Origin: Favolaschia claudopus
Taxonomy: Eukaryota > Basidiomycota > Agaricomycetes > Agaricales > Mycenaceae
Reading direction: 5' to 3'
Length of the DNA: 64,000 nucleotides
Assembly (NCBI GenBank): GCA_037176885.1
Contig: JAWWNJ010000020.1
Coordinates: 930,001 to 994,000 of the forward strand
Shown here in pieces: positions 9,178 to 18,363 of this stretch. The position numbers and the translations under genes are program-made. How positions within the stretch are numbered: position 1 is the first letter of the stretch; every line of letters starts with the position of its first letter. A model generated the notes under the pieces. That model worked only from the letters and a program-made list of their open reading frames with translations. It was not told where the DNA came from and did no database searches.

Positions 9178-11895
9178 TTAGCTGAAGCGACCTGTTTGTG
9201 CTATGAATTCCAGTAATGGTCGAAGCAGTTTCGGATTGTTGAGAAGACGCCGTACATCGAGAGATCCGAGTAACCCCGCCTCGTAGGAGGCAGCACGAAG
9301 CGGTGTCCGGAAGCGTTCCCAAGCCGGGCAATGGAGGAGAAAGTGGGCGCGGGTTTCGCGTGCGGCGCCACAAGCATCACAAGCTGGGGTGGAGTGGAGC
9401 CGGCAGCGATAACGATGAGCGTTGAGGGACGAGAAATCCGTGCGCAGCTGAGAGAGGAGGGAGAGATTCGCTCTCGAAGCTGCAGTGGACAAGTAAGAGC
9501 GCCGCAAAATGAGCGAAGGCGGGGAGTCATCGATTTCCCGTAGACCACGGCCGGTTGTTGCGACCTTCCACTGAGCATGCCAGAGCGAGAGAATGTAGCT
9601 GTTTATTGCTCGTTTGCAGCTGGTGAGGGAGACCGGCACATCCAGACTTGGTGTCAAGAGGGTGGCGGCCTTTGCAGCGTCATCCGCGAGCTCATTGCCT
9701 TCCGTACCAATGTGGGCGGGCGTCCAGACATTGGTGATGCGTAAGCCGGGAAGACGTGACATCGCAGAGCGGACAAGGCGGTCGTACGAGACTGCACGAT
9801 GCTGGCCAGAACGCGGTGCGGGAGAGAGGATACCTCGGAGCGCAGCCTGAGAGTCAGAAACAATCAAGATGTGACTGATGTCACACTCAATAGCACGACG
9901 TGTCGCCCTTAACAGTCCTTCCATCTCACCCTCCGCGACTTGTCCCTCTCCCAGCGGTACCAAGATTCTCTCCTGAACCTTACCCGCAACCATCAAAACC
10001 GCCGCGCCTCCTGCAGCACCAGCCAGCAACGACCCGTCGGTGTACCAAACGCCAGCAGAGTACGAAGGATCACGAAGCAACTCTTCGAGGACGCCGACTG
10101 CGGTGGATTTGAGGGGAATAAGGGTAGTCAGCGGGAGTTCCTCAGCCCAGGGTGGTGAGAAGACCGGGAGAATGAGCTCCATGCCCAAGGTGAGGTCCGG
10201 AGGCTGTGAGTCAGAAACTGAAGCTACGGGTGGAGCAGTCATAGGTACTTGCCTTCCGCCAAGAGGCGGAGACAGACCCCGAGCACGAAGCTCGTTGACT
10301 GCCCCCCCTCGCTTTCCACGGGCGCCGCAGCTGTCAAAGTCTGCGCTCGTATCCGTCGTAACTTCAGTGGGGGAGCGGGAGTTGCGCGTGCGAATACGGG
10401 AGCCGCGCGGAGGGACCTGCACCGGCCATCGAACTGCGGGAAGGCGTTCGACAAAGTGAAGCGGGGAGGCACGATGAGCAAGACGGGGGGCTGTCAGAAT
10501 CGCGCTGCGTAGAATGGGAACGATACCGTGGGACGGGGGAAGGGAGAGGTAACGAGCAATGCGGTGAAGGAGATTTCTCTCGAGGCGAAGGGCAGTGGGG
10601 AGAATCGCTGCCTCCTTCTCCAACGCGTCCAGGGAAGCAGTTCGGTATCCTCCTGTAACACAGCGTGCGATGCACTTGCTGACATTAATCAATGGTTTAA
10701 GTGCTTCAGTGCGAAGAGGAAAAAAGCAGTCAACACCGTAGTCTGCCCTCGGGAACACCACCGAGCGGACCAAGTCGCGCACCATCAACGGCTTCAGACC
10801 CCAGACAGCGTGAGTCAGTGCCAGCGACGCGTTGAGGGCTCTCGTCGCCGATGCAGCACGCGCTTTGATATGAGCTTCTCCCGACAGCTTGGAATCAATT
10901 ACCACACCTATCCACTTCACTGTATCGGATGGGTGAATGATTACACCGTTGAAATTGACGCAGTATTCCGAAAGGTCCGCACGACCCGGGGAGCGGTGGA
11001 TTAGTTCGGTCTTTGAGTCCTCGAAGGTGGCTTCGTCGTCGTCCGACCACGATTTGGCGATGAGGGCGGCTTTGTTGAGGGCGGCGATGTTTTGGTACGG
11101 TGAGCGACTTGCAGTGCTGAAGTTTGTGTCGTCGACAAAGCCGTACCTCCAGCTCAGCGCCACTCCAATGTTCTGGAGGCGGCGAAGTAACCGGTTGATG
11201 ACAAGGAGGAAGACGATCACCGACAGCGCAGAACCCTGAGGAGCGCCTTCCACCTCACAGCGAAATGTAACTGTGCGAACGCCGTCAATAACCACGGTGA
11301 CAAGATGATGGTGAAGGAACGAGGCAACCCAACGGATGAGCCGCCTGGAGAACCCCAACGACGCTAGCTCCTCTACGACCACGCGGTGAGAAACACGGTT
11401 GAAAGCACCCTTGAGGTCATAGAAGAGGGTGGAGACTGTGTTACCAGCATCGAGCTGGGTCCGAACTCGGTGGATGTACCCGTCGACTGCCTGAAGCGTG
11501 GAATGGCCCGGGCGACCACCATATTGCGCGTCTTCTAAGAACCCTAACGCTTCAGCTTCGTGAGATAGTCGGTCCGCAACGAGACGCTCCAGAGGCTTGG
11601 CAAGAATGTTTTCAAAGTTTTCCACAGGACGCCAGGCCTTGGGAGAGGTCTTGTCTTTCTTGCCTTGTTTGTGGATCGGCGTTGCGAGATTTGACTTGTA
11701 TGGTGTCGGTTTGGCGCCCAGGGCGAGTGAGGCCTTGAAAATGGCGCGAATCCACCCGCGAGTGACAGAGTAGCCACGTTGTATGAACCCCATCTGTAAC
11801 CCAAAGCGATCAGGAGCCTTCCAAGGTGGAGCAGACATGATAACCGCATCAACCTTCGTGGTCAGTAACGTCAATGAATGGGCGCTCGTTGTCAA
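9178..11895 (-). CDS. LINE ORF2 part b: reverse transcriptase, RNase H and C-terminal zinc motif
   Basis: A 905-residue frame. Reverse transcriptase signatures: FYDLKGAFNRV (first catalytic Asp, 160), GAPQGSALS (218-226) and FVDD (253-256), the variant of the catalytic YxDD box. An RNase H domain follows: TDGS (Asp620), Glu658 region, SDSQAAL (Asp681) and HIGTEGNELADDAA (Asp738). A CxxC...H...C motif (ACDACGAARETRAHFLLHC) lies near the C terminus. The frame overlaps the endonuclease frame at 11849-11895 in a different phase; the conserved linker before motif 0 continues here, so the shift is a -1/+1 break or a programmed frameshift. A 28-residue insert at 522-549 is discussed separately. Confidence 0.85.
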   Translation of the reverse strand: MTTSAHSLTLLTTKVDAVIMSAPPWKAPDRFGLQMGFIQRGYSVTRGWIRAIFKASLALGAKPTPYKSNLATPIHKQGKKDKTSPKAWRPVENFENILAKPLERLVADRLSHEAEALGFLEDAQYGGRPGHSTLQAVDGYIHRVRTQLDAGNTVSTLFYDLKGAFNRVSHRVVVEELASLGFSRRLIRWVASFLHHHLVTVVIDGVRTVTFRCEVEGAPQGSALSVIVFLLVINRLLRRLQNIGVALSWRYGFVDDTNFSTASRSPYQNIAALNKAALIAKSWSDDDEATFEDSKTELIHRSPGRADLSEYCVNFNGVIIHPSDTVKWIGVVIDSKLSGEAHIKARAASATRALNASLALTHAVWGLKPLMVRDLVRSVVFPRADYGVDCFFPLRTEALKPLINVSKCIARCVTGGYRTASLDALEKEAAILPTALRLERNLLHRIARYLSLPPSHGIVPILRSAILTAPRLAHRASPLHFVERLPAVRWPVQVPPRGSRIRTRNSRSPTEVTTDTSADFDSCGARGKRGGAVNELRARGLSPPLGGRQVPMTAPPVASVSDSQPPDLTLGMELILPVFSPPWAEELPLTTLIPLKSTAVGVLEELLRDPSYSAGVWYTDGSLLAGAAGGAAVLMVAGKVQERILVPLGEGQVAEGEMEGLLRATRRAIECDISHILIVSDSQAALRGILSPAPRSGQHRAVSYDRLVRSAMSRLPGLRITNVWTPAHIGTEGNELADDAAKAATLLTPSLDVPVSLTSCKRAINSYILSLWHAQWKVATTGRGLREIDDSPPSLILRRSYLSTAASRANLSLLSQLRTDFSSLNAHRYRCRLHSTPACDACGAARETRAHFLLHCPAWERFRTPLRAASYEAGLLGSLDVRRLLNNPKLLRPLLEFIAQTGRFS
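10248..10329 (-). repeat. GC-rich hairpin cassette B inside LINE ORF2
   Basis: An 82-nt segment that aligns without gaps to cassette A (11977-12058). Both begin TGCGGCGCCCG, share AAGCGAGGGGGGG, and end GGCAAG. Two predicted hairpins occupy the same offsets: GAGC-TTCGT-GCTC (offset 37-49) and CCGCC-TCTT-GGCGG (offset 61-74). The loops and some stem pairs differ from cassette A while pairing is kept. It lies in the linker between the reverse transcriptase and RNase H domains and stays in frame. Confidence 0.7.
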
Positions 11896-13318
11896 TTATT
11901 ATGGAGTCCGCGAGGGTGAGTGGATCTACGGGGGTGACAGGTGGTTCAGATGTGTTATGGGGGGCAGACAAAATCTCTTGCCTGTCCGCACGAGGCGGAA
12001 GTCCGTCCAGAGGCAGAGCCTCCAAACAGACCCCCCCTCGCTTATTCCGGGCGCCGCAAGACGGTTCGTCTGCGCTCGTGGCCGGAGGCACATCTGGGGG
12101 CTTGAGGGTTGTTACGTCGGTAGCCTTGGTCCCGAACCATGCCCGCGCGAGTATACGGCCTCGGTCCAGGTGCGAGAGTGCGACTGAGCCCGATTCCGGA
12201 TCACAGATGGAGGGGAAGACAGCAGACTGGCGCTCCTTAAGGCGGTTAAGGGCTTTGTAGACATCGACACGTTCAAGCTCTTTCACGAATGTCGTCCATA
12301 CCTCCTGTTTAGCCTGAGAGATGGCTCTGTAGAAGTCGCGCCGTGCCTCGAGCCACAGGGACCACGCAGAGTCAAGTCTTGTGCGCTGAAAAGTGCGGCG
12401 ACGATTCCGCATGCGAGACCGAAGGTGTGTTAGTGTCGGCGTCCACCATCGTTTAGCCATAGAGAACGGACGGTGGTGCGGAGTAGAGTTCTCCAAGGCC
12501 GCCAGATAGATCTTGTTGAGTAGCTCCGCCGCTTCGTCGAGTGCCTCCAGCGTCGAGATTACCGGGACTGGACGCAGTTCAAGCTCACACCGCAATGTTC
12601 CAAGGAATAGATCGAGGTCCATCTTGTCAGCATTGAATCTGTTTGATGCGGATCTGGAAACCTCAAAGTCCAGCGAGTAGATGATCGGGAGGTGGTCGCT
12701 GCCCACGCAAAGAGATGGATCGACCGTAGTTTTCACCGACATGAAGAGCGTAGGAGAGCAGAAGCCGAGATCAATAACGTTGCCGGCAGAGTGGGTCGGT
12801 ATGTCTGGAGGTGTCGTTAGGATTAAGCCGTGGGCAACAAGTAAGTCATGCAGCTCGAAATCGGCTTCACGTAACGGAGTTCTGGTGAGGAGATCCCAGA
12901 GAGGGTGGTGCGAATTGGAGTCAAGGGCGAGTAAAATCCGTGCGCTGCGATCGATTTTGCTAAGAGCTTGTCGAAGAAGAGCCACCCCAGCGCGTGTATT
13001 GGAGTCGTTGTAAAGGTTGATTAGAGTAACGGGGACGGTTCCAAGATTAAAATCGATTACCAAGATGTCTCCCGATTCGGAGAGGTCTGGGCGGGGGCAT
13101 ATACTGGCAGCGGGGATAGTCGCAAGCTTGACATATACGGAAACACGGTGGTGCGCGAAGTGATCAGGATAAATGAGCGCGTACCCAGGGTTATCGCGGG
13201 AGTTGAGGACTTCGTTCCGGTGGGGTTCTTGAACGCAGATGATGTCGAAGTCGTCATGTACCAGAACATCAAGGGGACGACGAGACTTCCAGGAATTGAT
13301 TTGTACGAGTTGGAGCAT
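11849..13318 (-). CDS. LINE ORF2 part a: endonuclease
   Basis: A 489-residue frame with an exonuclease-endonuclease-phosphatase fold typical of non-LTR elements: ICVQEPHRNE (catalytic Glu31 region), a LALDSNSHHPLW block, and GSDHLPIIY near residues 205-213 carrying the catalytic Asp-His. The start codon overlaps the ORF1 stop codon (TGATG on the sense strand at 13320-13316). The C-terminal part carries a cassette-encoded insert (SCGARNKRGG...PPRADRQ). It ends at 11849, after which the reading continues in another phase as the reverse transcriptase. Confidence 0.82.
   Translation of the reverse strand: MLQLVQINSWKSRRPLDVLVHDDFDIICVQEPHRNEVLNSRDNPGYALIYPDHFAHHRVSVYVKLATIPAASICPRPDLSESGDILVIDFNLGTVPVTLINLYNDSNTRAGVALLRQALSKIDRSARILLALDSNSHHPLWDLLTRTPLREADFELHDLLVAHGLILTTPPDIPTHSAGNVIDLGFCSPTLFMSVKTTVDPSLCVGSDHLPIIYSLDFEVSRSASNRFNADKMDLDLFLGTLRCELELRPVPVISTLEALDEAAELLNKIYLAALENSTPHHRPFSMAKRWWTPTLTHLRSRMRNRRRTFQRTRLDSAWSLWLEARRDFYRAISQAKQEVWTTFVKELERVDVYKALNRLKERQSAVFPSICDPESGSVALSHLDRGRILARAWFGTKATDVTTLKPPDVPPATSADEPSCGARNKRGGVCLEALPLDGLPPRADRQEILSAPHNTSEPPVTPVDPLTLADSIIIDNERPFIDVTDHEG
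11977..12058 (-). repeat. GC-rich hairpin cassette A inside LINE ORF2
   Basis: An 82-nt segment, gap-free partner of cassette B. Its hairpins are GAGGC-TCT-GCCTC and CCGC-CTCGT-GCGG. At one stem position the pair is G-C here and C-G in cassette B, a compensatory change. It sits between the endonuclease and reverse transcriptase domains, again in a domain linker. Confidence 0.7.
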
Positions 13319-13914
13319 CAGATGCGTTCGGGCAGCCGTGGCGCCAGCGGGGAGGGGGAGGCGAGACAGGTAGACATTGAATCAAGGTGTCGGGTGAGGT
13401 CCACTGCGCGAAGGCGCAGCGTCTCTGCAATACGTTTCCTAACCGGGCAAGAGAACGCGTCAGCACGATGTTCCTCGCCGCAATTCAGGCACTTGGGTTT
13501 AGAAGAGCACACCGCGCCATGTGTGGTATTCCCACAACCTCCGCATTTTGTCTCCTTCACCGAGCAGCGAGCCCTGACGTGACCGTACTTGAAACAGCCC
13601 CAGCATTGAGTGACGCGCAGGTGCGGGAACCCGCGGACTACCGTCGGTGCCGAACCCAGCAGACGCAGCCGGCCATACGAAACAGCGAGGTCTACTTTAG
13701 CACGGGACTGGAGGCGGACGAAAACGGAACCCGCCGTACGAGGCTTCCTACCTGCCGCAAGCATAGCCGATACTTGTGCCTGACTGGGAGGATTATTAAC
13801 CCACACGGGGACGCCCACCACCGGCCCCAGCTCGGGCCTACTGTACATGGATGTGACCGAGAGCCTCAGAGTACATAAGGTAAATGTCCGGCAACTAGAA
13901 ATACCCGGGTGCAC
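13318..13914 (-). CDS. LINE ORF1 (Gag-like, zinc knuckles), partial
   Basis: A 198-residue frame with an RNA-binding-like middle region and a row of zinc knuckles: CWGCFKYGHVRARC (CCHC), CGGCGNTTHGAVC and CLNCGEEHRADAFSC. LINE ORF1 proteins bind the element RNA in a ribonucleoprotein. The homologous region begins abruptly and the usual N-terminal part is missing, so the ATG at 13914 is probably not the native start. It ends in the TGATG stop-start overlap with the endonuclease frame. Confidence 0.75.
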   Translation of the reverse strand: MHPGISSCRTFTLCTLRLSVTSMYSRPELGPVVGVPVWVNNPPSQAQVSAMLAAGRKPRTAGSVFVRLQSRAKVDLAVSYGRLRLLGSAPTVVRGFPHLRVTQCWGCFKYGHVRARCSVKETKCGGCGNTTHGAVCSSKPKCLNCGEEHRADAFSCPVRKRIAETLRLRAVDLTRHLDSMSTCLASPSPLAPRLPERI

Positions 13915-13933
13915 AGTAGAGCGCGCACACCTA

Positions 13934-14317
13934 CAGTTGCGGCAAGATCAAATTACTTACCAAATAAGGAAATTCTCATCAGAACTGCCCGACCGCACAG
14001 AAAAACCATCCATACGTAGGCTGGAATGGCACAAAAGGCCTGGACTCCTTTGATTGAATACATCTAGGCACAAAAAATAAGCAAATTCATCATACTTCCA
14101 ACTGATTTTGGCCGCACTTTGATACACAAACTTGGCGGCTATCCAGCCAACATCAATGCAAAGACACAAATTTTTCTACACCAGGCGTATGTACAAGATG
14201 GAGCCTCTCAGTATTTCTGTCCGCTTACCGCATGAAACAACCATTCATCTGGGTGCAAAAGGAGGGGATTGATGAGAATTTCCATATTTGGTAAGTAATT
14301 TGATTTTGCCGCAACTG
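13934..14317. mobile_element. Tc1/mariner-type MITE, CAGTTGCGGC family, copy 2
   Basis: Inverted orientation relative to copy 1 and sharing its interior (the 70-codon frame at 13957-14169 matches that at 5533-5745). The left flank is TA (13932-13933); the right flank is TC, where another TIR element abuts at 14319. It lies at the truncated 5' border of the LINE. Confidence 0.82.
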
Positions 14318-14318
14318 T

Positions 14319-14863
14319 CAGCTATCTACAAAACACTGGAGCGCTCCGAAAAAAAGTTCCCATTGATGCGATGACGTCAATTACCATATGAGGTAGGCAC
14401 TTGTCGGATCCATTGCGTCGACGGCTGGCGCGTCAGGGCGGGGCGACCTCGTGTTGCAGCCTAGGCGGCCATGGTAATCATGAGCCGCTTGTGTGCAGGA
14501 GGGATGAAGCTATCTACAAAACACTGGAGCGCTCCGAAAAAAAGTTCCCATTGATGCGATGACGTCAATTACCATATGAGGTAGGCACTGTCGGATCCAT
14601 TGCGTCGACGGCTGGCGCGTCAGGGCGGGGCGACCTCGTGTTGCAGCCTAGGCGGCCATGGTAATCATGAGCCGCTTGTGTGCAGGAGGGATGTAGCGGA
14701 AGGTATTGTAGGGCATGGTAGGCGAGAGCGACGTTCCAGGAGCAGTGACGAAAGGGCGAGTGTCGTTGGAGAGAGTGGAGCGGGCTGGCCGAATTAGGCA
14801 GGAGCTGTCAAAACCGTTGTGTGAACTTTTTTTCGGAACGCTCCAGTGTTTTGTAGATAGCTG
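14319..14863. mobile_element. TIR element with internal direct duplication
   Basis: The outer ends are inverted: CAGCTATCTACAAAACACTG at 14319 and its complement ending at 14863, about 40 bp of repeat. The left 188 bp is duplicated in tandem (14320-14507 and 14508-14694), so the left terminus occurs twice. No transposase. No target-site duplication was identified. Confidence 0.7.
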
Positions 14864-15175
14864 GTAAATATCTATATAAGAACCAAAGACTTCGTGTCTG
14901 GGTGGGACAAGACAAGACAAACGAAACGGACATTCGTATTGGCCGACCGCTAACAAAATGCCGTGAACCGCCCCACTGGTGCGTCATTTTGTCGAGATGT
15001 TGAGTTCGTGCCCGCATGCTCCACCCGTCTCTCTGCACGATGTCGATTCACTCGATGCTCAACCATGCCCGCCACAACGAGCCGTCTTCGCTCACTGCTG
15101 CCCAAGACGCCCTCTATGACTCAGCCGGAGCCCTTTTTGCTTAGCAGAACAATGGAGCGCGAGGGGAATCTCGGC

Positions 15176-15431
15176 GAGCTGAGTGCAGTCAGTGGTGCAC
15201 CTGTGGAGATCAGAGCGAATCCTGTTTCAAGGAAGAGTCGGAATCAGGTCAGCAATTCAACAAAATGTCGTGCCGGACCCGTTCAAAAGTAATTTTTCTA
15301 GTCGAGCTGAGTGCAGTCCGTGGTGCACCTGTGGAGATCAGAACGAATCCTGTTTCAAGGAAGAGTCGGATTCAGGTCAGCAATTCAACAAAATGTCGTG
15401 CCGTACCCGTTCAAAAGTAATTTTTCCTTAG
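15176..15431. repeat. 128-bp tandem duplication
   Basis: Two nearly identical units, 15176-15303 and 15304-15431, each beginning GAGCTGAGTGCAGTC and ending with a GTAATTTTTC tract. Only scattered substitutions separate them, so the duplication looks recent. Confidence 0.85.
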
Positions 15432-15586
15432 TCCGAGTCTGAACGGCGTTCGGCGGGCCAAAAGAGACGAAGGAAGAGAGAAGCAAAGGAAAAAGAGAAC
15501 GATGGTCGTTCGGTATGCGAGACTTGCGATCTGAGGACTTCACACTGATCTGAGGGGCACAGTCAGGCATTGTAAGGCCTGTATAC

Positions 15587-16015
15587 TTGCCACGATCATT
15601 GGCTCAACGAGCACGTCGGCAACGAGAGCTCGCTGGTGATATTGAGGATCTATTGGACATCGAGGGATATAAAGGTTGTCATAGGTCTCGAGCGCAAACG
15701 CTACGGCGGAAAGTTGAACAAGGGGAACAAAGGTTAAAGTTATCTCCTGAATGCGGTACGCGTCCACCCAATTGGAGCTGTATTGTCTAGCTTACTGTTT
15801 TGTTCGTCACAGATCCGACTCAGTCCTTAGATCAAGCCCTCGACCACGAATACGATGTCAATCAGCCTCGCCGCAATGACCGATATCGGGAAAGTTACCG
15901 AAGTAGGATGCTTCGGTATGAGGATGAGGTTCGGCGAGGTGTTTATGCTGAGGAACAACGACGGGAGATGATGCTTGGATGGCAACAAATTTCCCCAGGC
16001 ATTTCAACATTGTAA
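15587..16015 (+). CDS. Small two-exon gene, function unknown (5' end unresolved)
   Basis: Exon 15587-15755 and exon 15813-16015 are joined by a 57-nt GT...AG intron (15756-15812) that preserves the frame. The product is highly charged: SLAQRARRQRELAGDIEDLL in the first exon and RESYRSRMLRYEDEVRRG in the second, ending at 16015. The composition suggests helical or coiled structure. No ATG is found in the first exon, so the true start lies upstream, across another intron or a damaged region. I do not recognise the family. Confidence 0.4.
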
Positions 16016-16210
16016 ACGGCTTAAGATGTATTTACTATATGTAAGAAACCAAGCCATTTGAGATGGAGTGAGCTCGCACACGGGGCCGCGAGGAGTCGAC
16101 CGAAGGTCGGCGACGATTGGGACTGGCACCTGGTTTTTGTAGGGCAGAAGAGCGGAATCCCATGGCGAAGCATGGGCTCACTGCTATTTTTCACAACGTA
16201 CAGTGGGATA

Positions 16211-16659
16211 TCTCATAATGCATGAGGTCAAAATGCATAAACCTCATTATGCATCGACTTTTGGTGTCCACCGACTTGGTAGGCTGGAATTTTATGCATT
16301 ATCCTCATAATGCCTATTGCATAGGGTGAAGAGCGCATTTATGCATTTTGAAATTGCCAAAATCGTACAATTTGGTGAATTTTACCGCTCTCAGGACCAA
16401 TTTAGACATGTTCCGCACCCTGAATACACAGCCGCCATTTTTACCCCAAAATTTAGCCAAGTTCCTTGATCTGCTGGTTATTACAGCTAATTTTGACAGG
16501 CTCCCGCCAACTTCCACGTGATTCGGTGTTCGCCGGACTACCATATATAGTATTTTCGTGACAATGTCACGCATGTCACATCGTGTGACATTATGCAGAA
16601 ATGCATATTGCTCATAATGCATAGGCTTTGGGGGTCCACGGGCCTTATGCATTATGAGC
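16211..16659. mobile_element. TA-flanked MITE, TCATAATGCAT family
   Basis: The left end reads TCTCATAATGCAT and the right end is its inverse with one mismatch. Both flanks are TA (16209-16210 and 16660-16661). Many internal ATGCAT palindromes are present. A shorter relative lies at 54537-54675. The right TA was reused as target by the next MITE. Confidence 0.7.
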
Positions 16660-16661
16660 TA

Positions 16662-17029
16662 CAGTTGCGGCGAAATTAAATGCATTACCATAAAAGGAAA
16701 TTATCACCATTTTCATCCCCTCTGGCTTGGAAGCGCCGGTAGAAGGCTCGATATAGCTTCATAATACGATGGGAGGTCTGTAAGTGCAGTATGCAAGTAT
16801 GAAGTAGGTCGTTTGCATCACGATTGAGCGAGGATGGTGCAATAAGCTGTAATCTAAATCGACCAATCGGAGCCCAGACTAACTTTCCCATGGATCATTT
16901 TCACTGCCAAAACATCTGAATTGGCGACACCAATGTTGATCTTGCGATGACTCGGCCGCGTTGCCCTGTCCAGAGCTGATTTAACAGAAGTTTCCTTTTA
17001 TGGTAATGCATTTAATTTCGCCGCAACTG
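16662..17029. mobile_element. Tc1/mariner-type MITE, CAGTTGCGGC family, copy 4
   Basis: The terminal inverted repeat starts CAGTTGCGGCGAAATTAAAT. The TA duplication is at 16660-16661 and 17030-17031. It is inserted exactly at the right TA of the TCATAATGCAT MITE, so it is the younger of the two. Confidence 0.85.
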
Positions 17030-17039
17030 TATCCAACTG

Positions 17040-17495
17040 TATGGTGCGCTCGGCCTAAACACCACCAAACAGGAACAAAATTTATTACACCTGATCAGAA
17101 CCTTCCCACGACTGATCCTCTGGTGAAAACACTCCGATTAGGTAGTAGACTAATCCCTCTAAAGGAATTTACCATGCCCTCAAAACTCACAATAAATACT
17201 TTTTTCTCGAGGCGGATTTGAGACATCAGTGATGCGATCAATTAATCAGTCATGTGAGCTTACGGAATATGCCCGATTTAGCTTCCGACTCTGGCTTCAT
17301 ATGCTCTCGTAGAGGTCCATGAGCTACGTACTACACTAATTATAGCGAGGGAGTACGTTTTGAGTCTGCCCCGACCTTATTCTACAGCAGAAAATGCAAT
17401 TAAAATTTGAAGTTTTTCCGCCGGTCGATTTGAGACATCACTGATGGCATCAATGATGGGACCTATTTGGTGGTGTTTAGGCCGCGCGCACCATA
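17040..17495. mobile_element. MITE, TATGGTGCGC family, copy B
   Basis: The ends read TATGGTGCGCTCGGCCTAAA and its inverse (one change near the right end). It has the same internal blocks as copy A in inverse order. It lies 10 bp from the preceding MITE, giving three elements almost end to end. Confidence 0.75.
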
Positions 17496-18290
17496 GTCCA
17501 TTTTTAAGATCAACTTGCGGTCCACTCAACATGCCAAGTCTCACAGCCACTTCTCCCACCCCAAAAACGACCTTCGGACATGCCGGAGTCAAGTGTGACG
17601 TGACCGTAACATCACACTCAACGATCCTGTCACCTACTCTGTCGCTTTACTCGCTATTGCTTGAAGATCTTGCTTCTCAATTACTTCTTTAAAATATATA
17701 CTAGCATAAAACACGCCAAAAAACACCTCTACACTTTCAACGCGTCCAATTCAGCTGGCATCAAGTTTTGTCTCTCATGCTCCAAGTTGGCTTGTGCTCG
17801 CGCTTTGACTGTCCCTGGCTTACCTTGAGGCAGCCGTTTGACTTCGGTACTTACCTCAAACACTGGCATACTTCAAATCCTTTCTGTAACGGTCAAAGCA
17901 AATGCAATCTGTTCAGAGCCGACAAACAAGCTTGTGCTCACTGCTCGGCTTGTCTACTGTACTGTTACTCGGATTTTTCCCACTGGCTGGAAGAGGAGAT
18001 AACGTTGGTAAATTTATGCTCTATGCTTTTACTGGTATCCACAATTTGATTCGTGAAGCCCAAACTTTTTCAGGTTCCTCAAGCCTCAATTCCACCATTT
18101 TCTGCGGCAAATTTCTCACCCGGAAAGGTGCAAACGAGATCATTCGAGGGGAAAAATTACAAGGTCAGAGTTATGGCCTCTCATGAACGTCGGTGCAGAC
18201 TCAAAACCTGAACCCGAATTTTATCTTTTCAGGGCAGCCGGTTTTACAGAATTTTCTTCGGGGATTAGGTTGGTTCTGTACATACCACGA
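17496..18290. other. Unassigned sequence
   Basis: Frames at 17768-18049 and 17902-18186 (plus strand) overlap in different phases and show no family motif. No gene is called. Confidence 0.3.
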
Positions 18291-18363
18291 TTATGATTAG
18301 CTTTGCATCTCTGTACTACCTACTTCTCAAATGGGAAACTATGGTTATATTCAATATCATGAG

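Larger units (their letters stand above)
8857..13933 (-). mobile_element. Non-LTR retrotransposon (LINE), 5'-truncated, EN-RT-RNase H type
   Basis: On the minus strand the order is zinc-knuckle Gag-like ORF1 (partial), apurinic-type endonuclease, reverse transcriptase, RNase H, C-terminal CCHC, 3' UTR and a (TCAG)n tail. This is the layout of Tad/I-like elements known from fungi. The 5' side ends near 13.93 kb at a TA-MITE, with no further Gag sequence beyond it, so the element is 5'-truncated. One frame change separates endonuclease from reverse transcriptase, so this copy is probably inactive. Confidence 0.85.

Noticed and set aside
10040..11004. Several long plus-strand frames across the LINE
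   Set aside because: They are shadows of the high-GC reverse transcriptase and RNase H frame on the minus strand.
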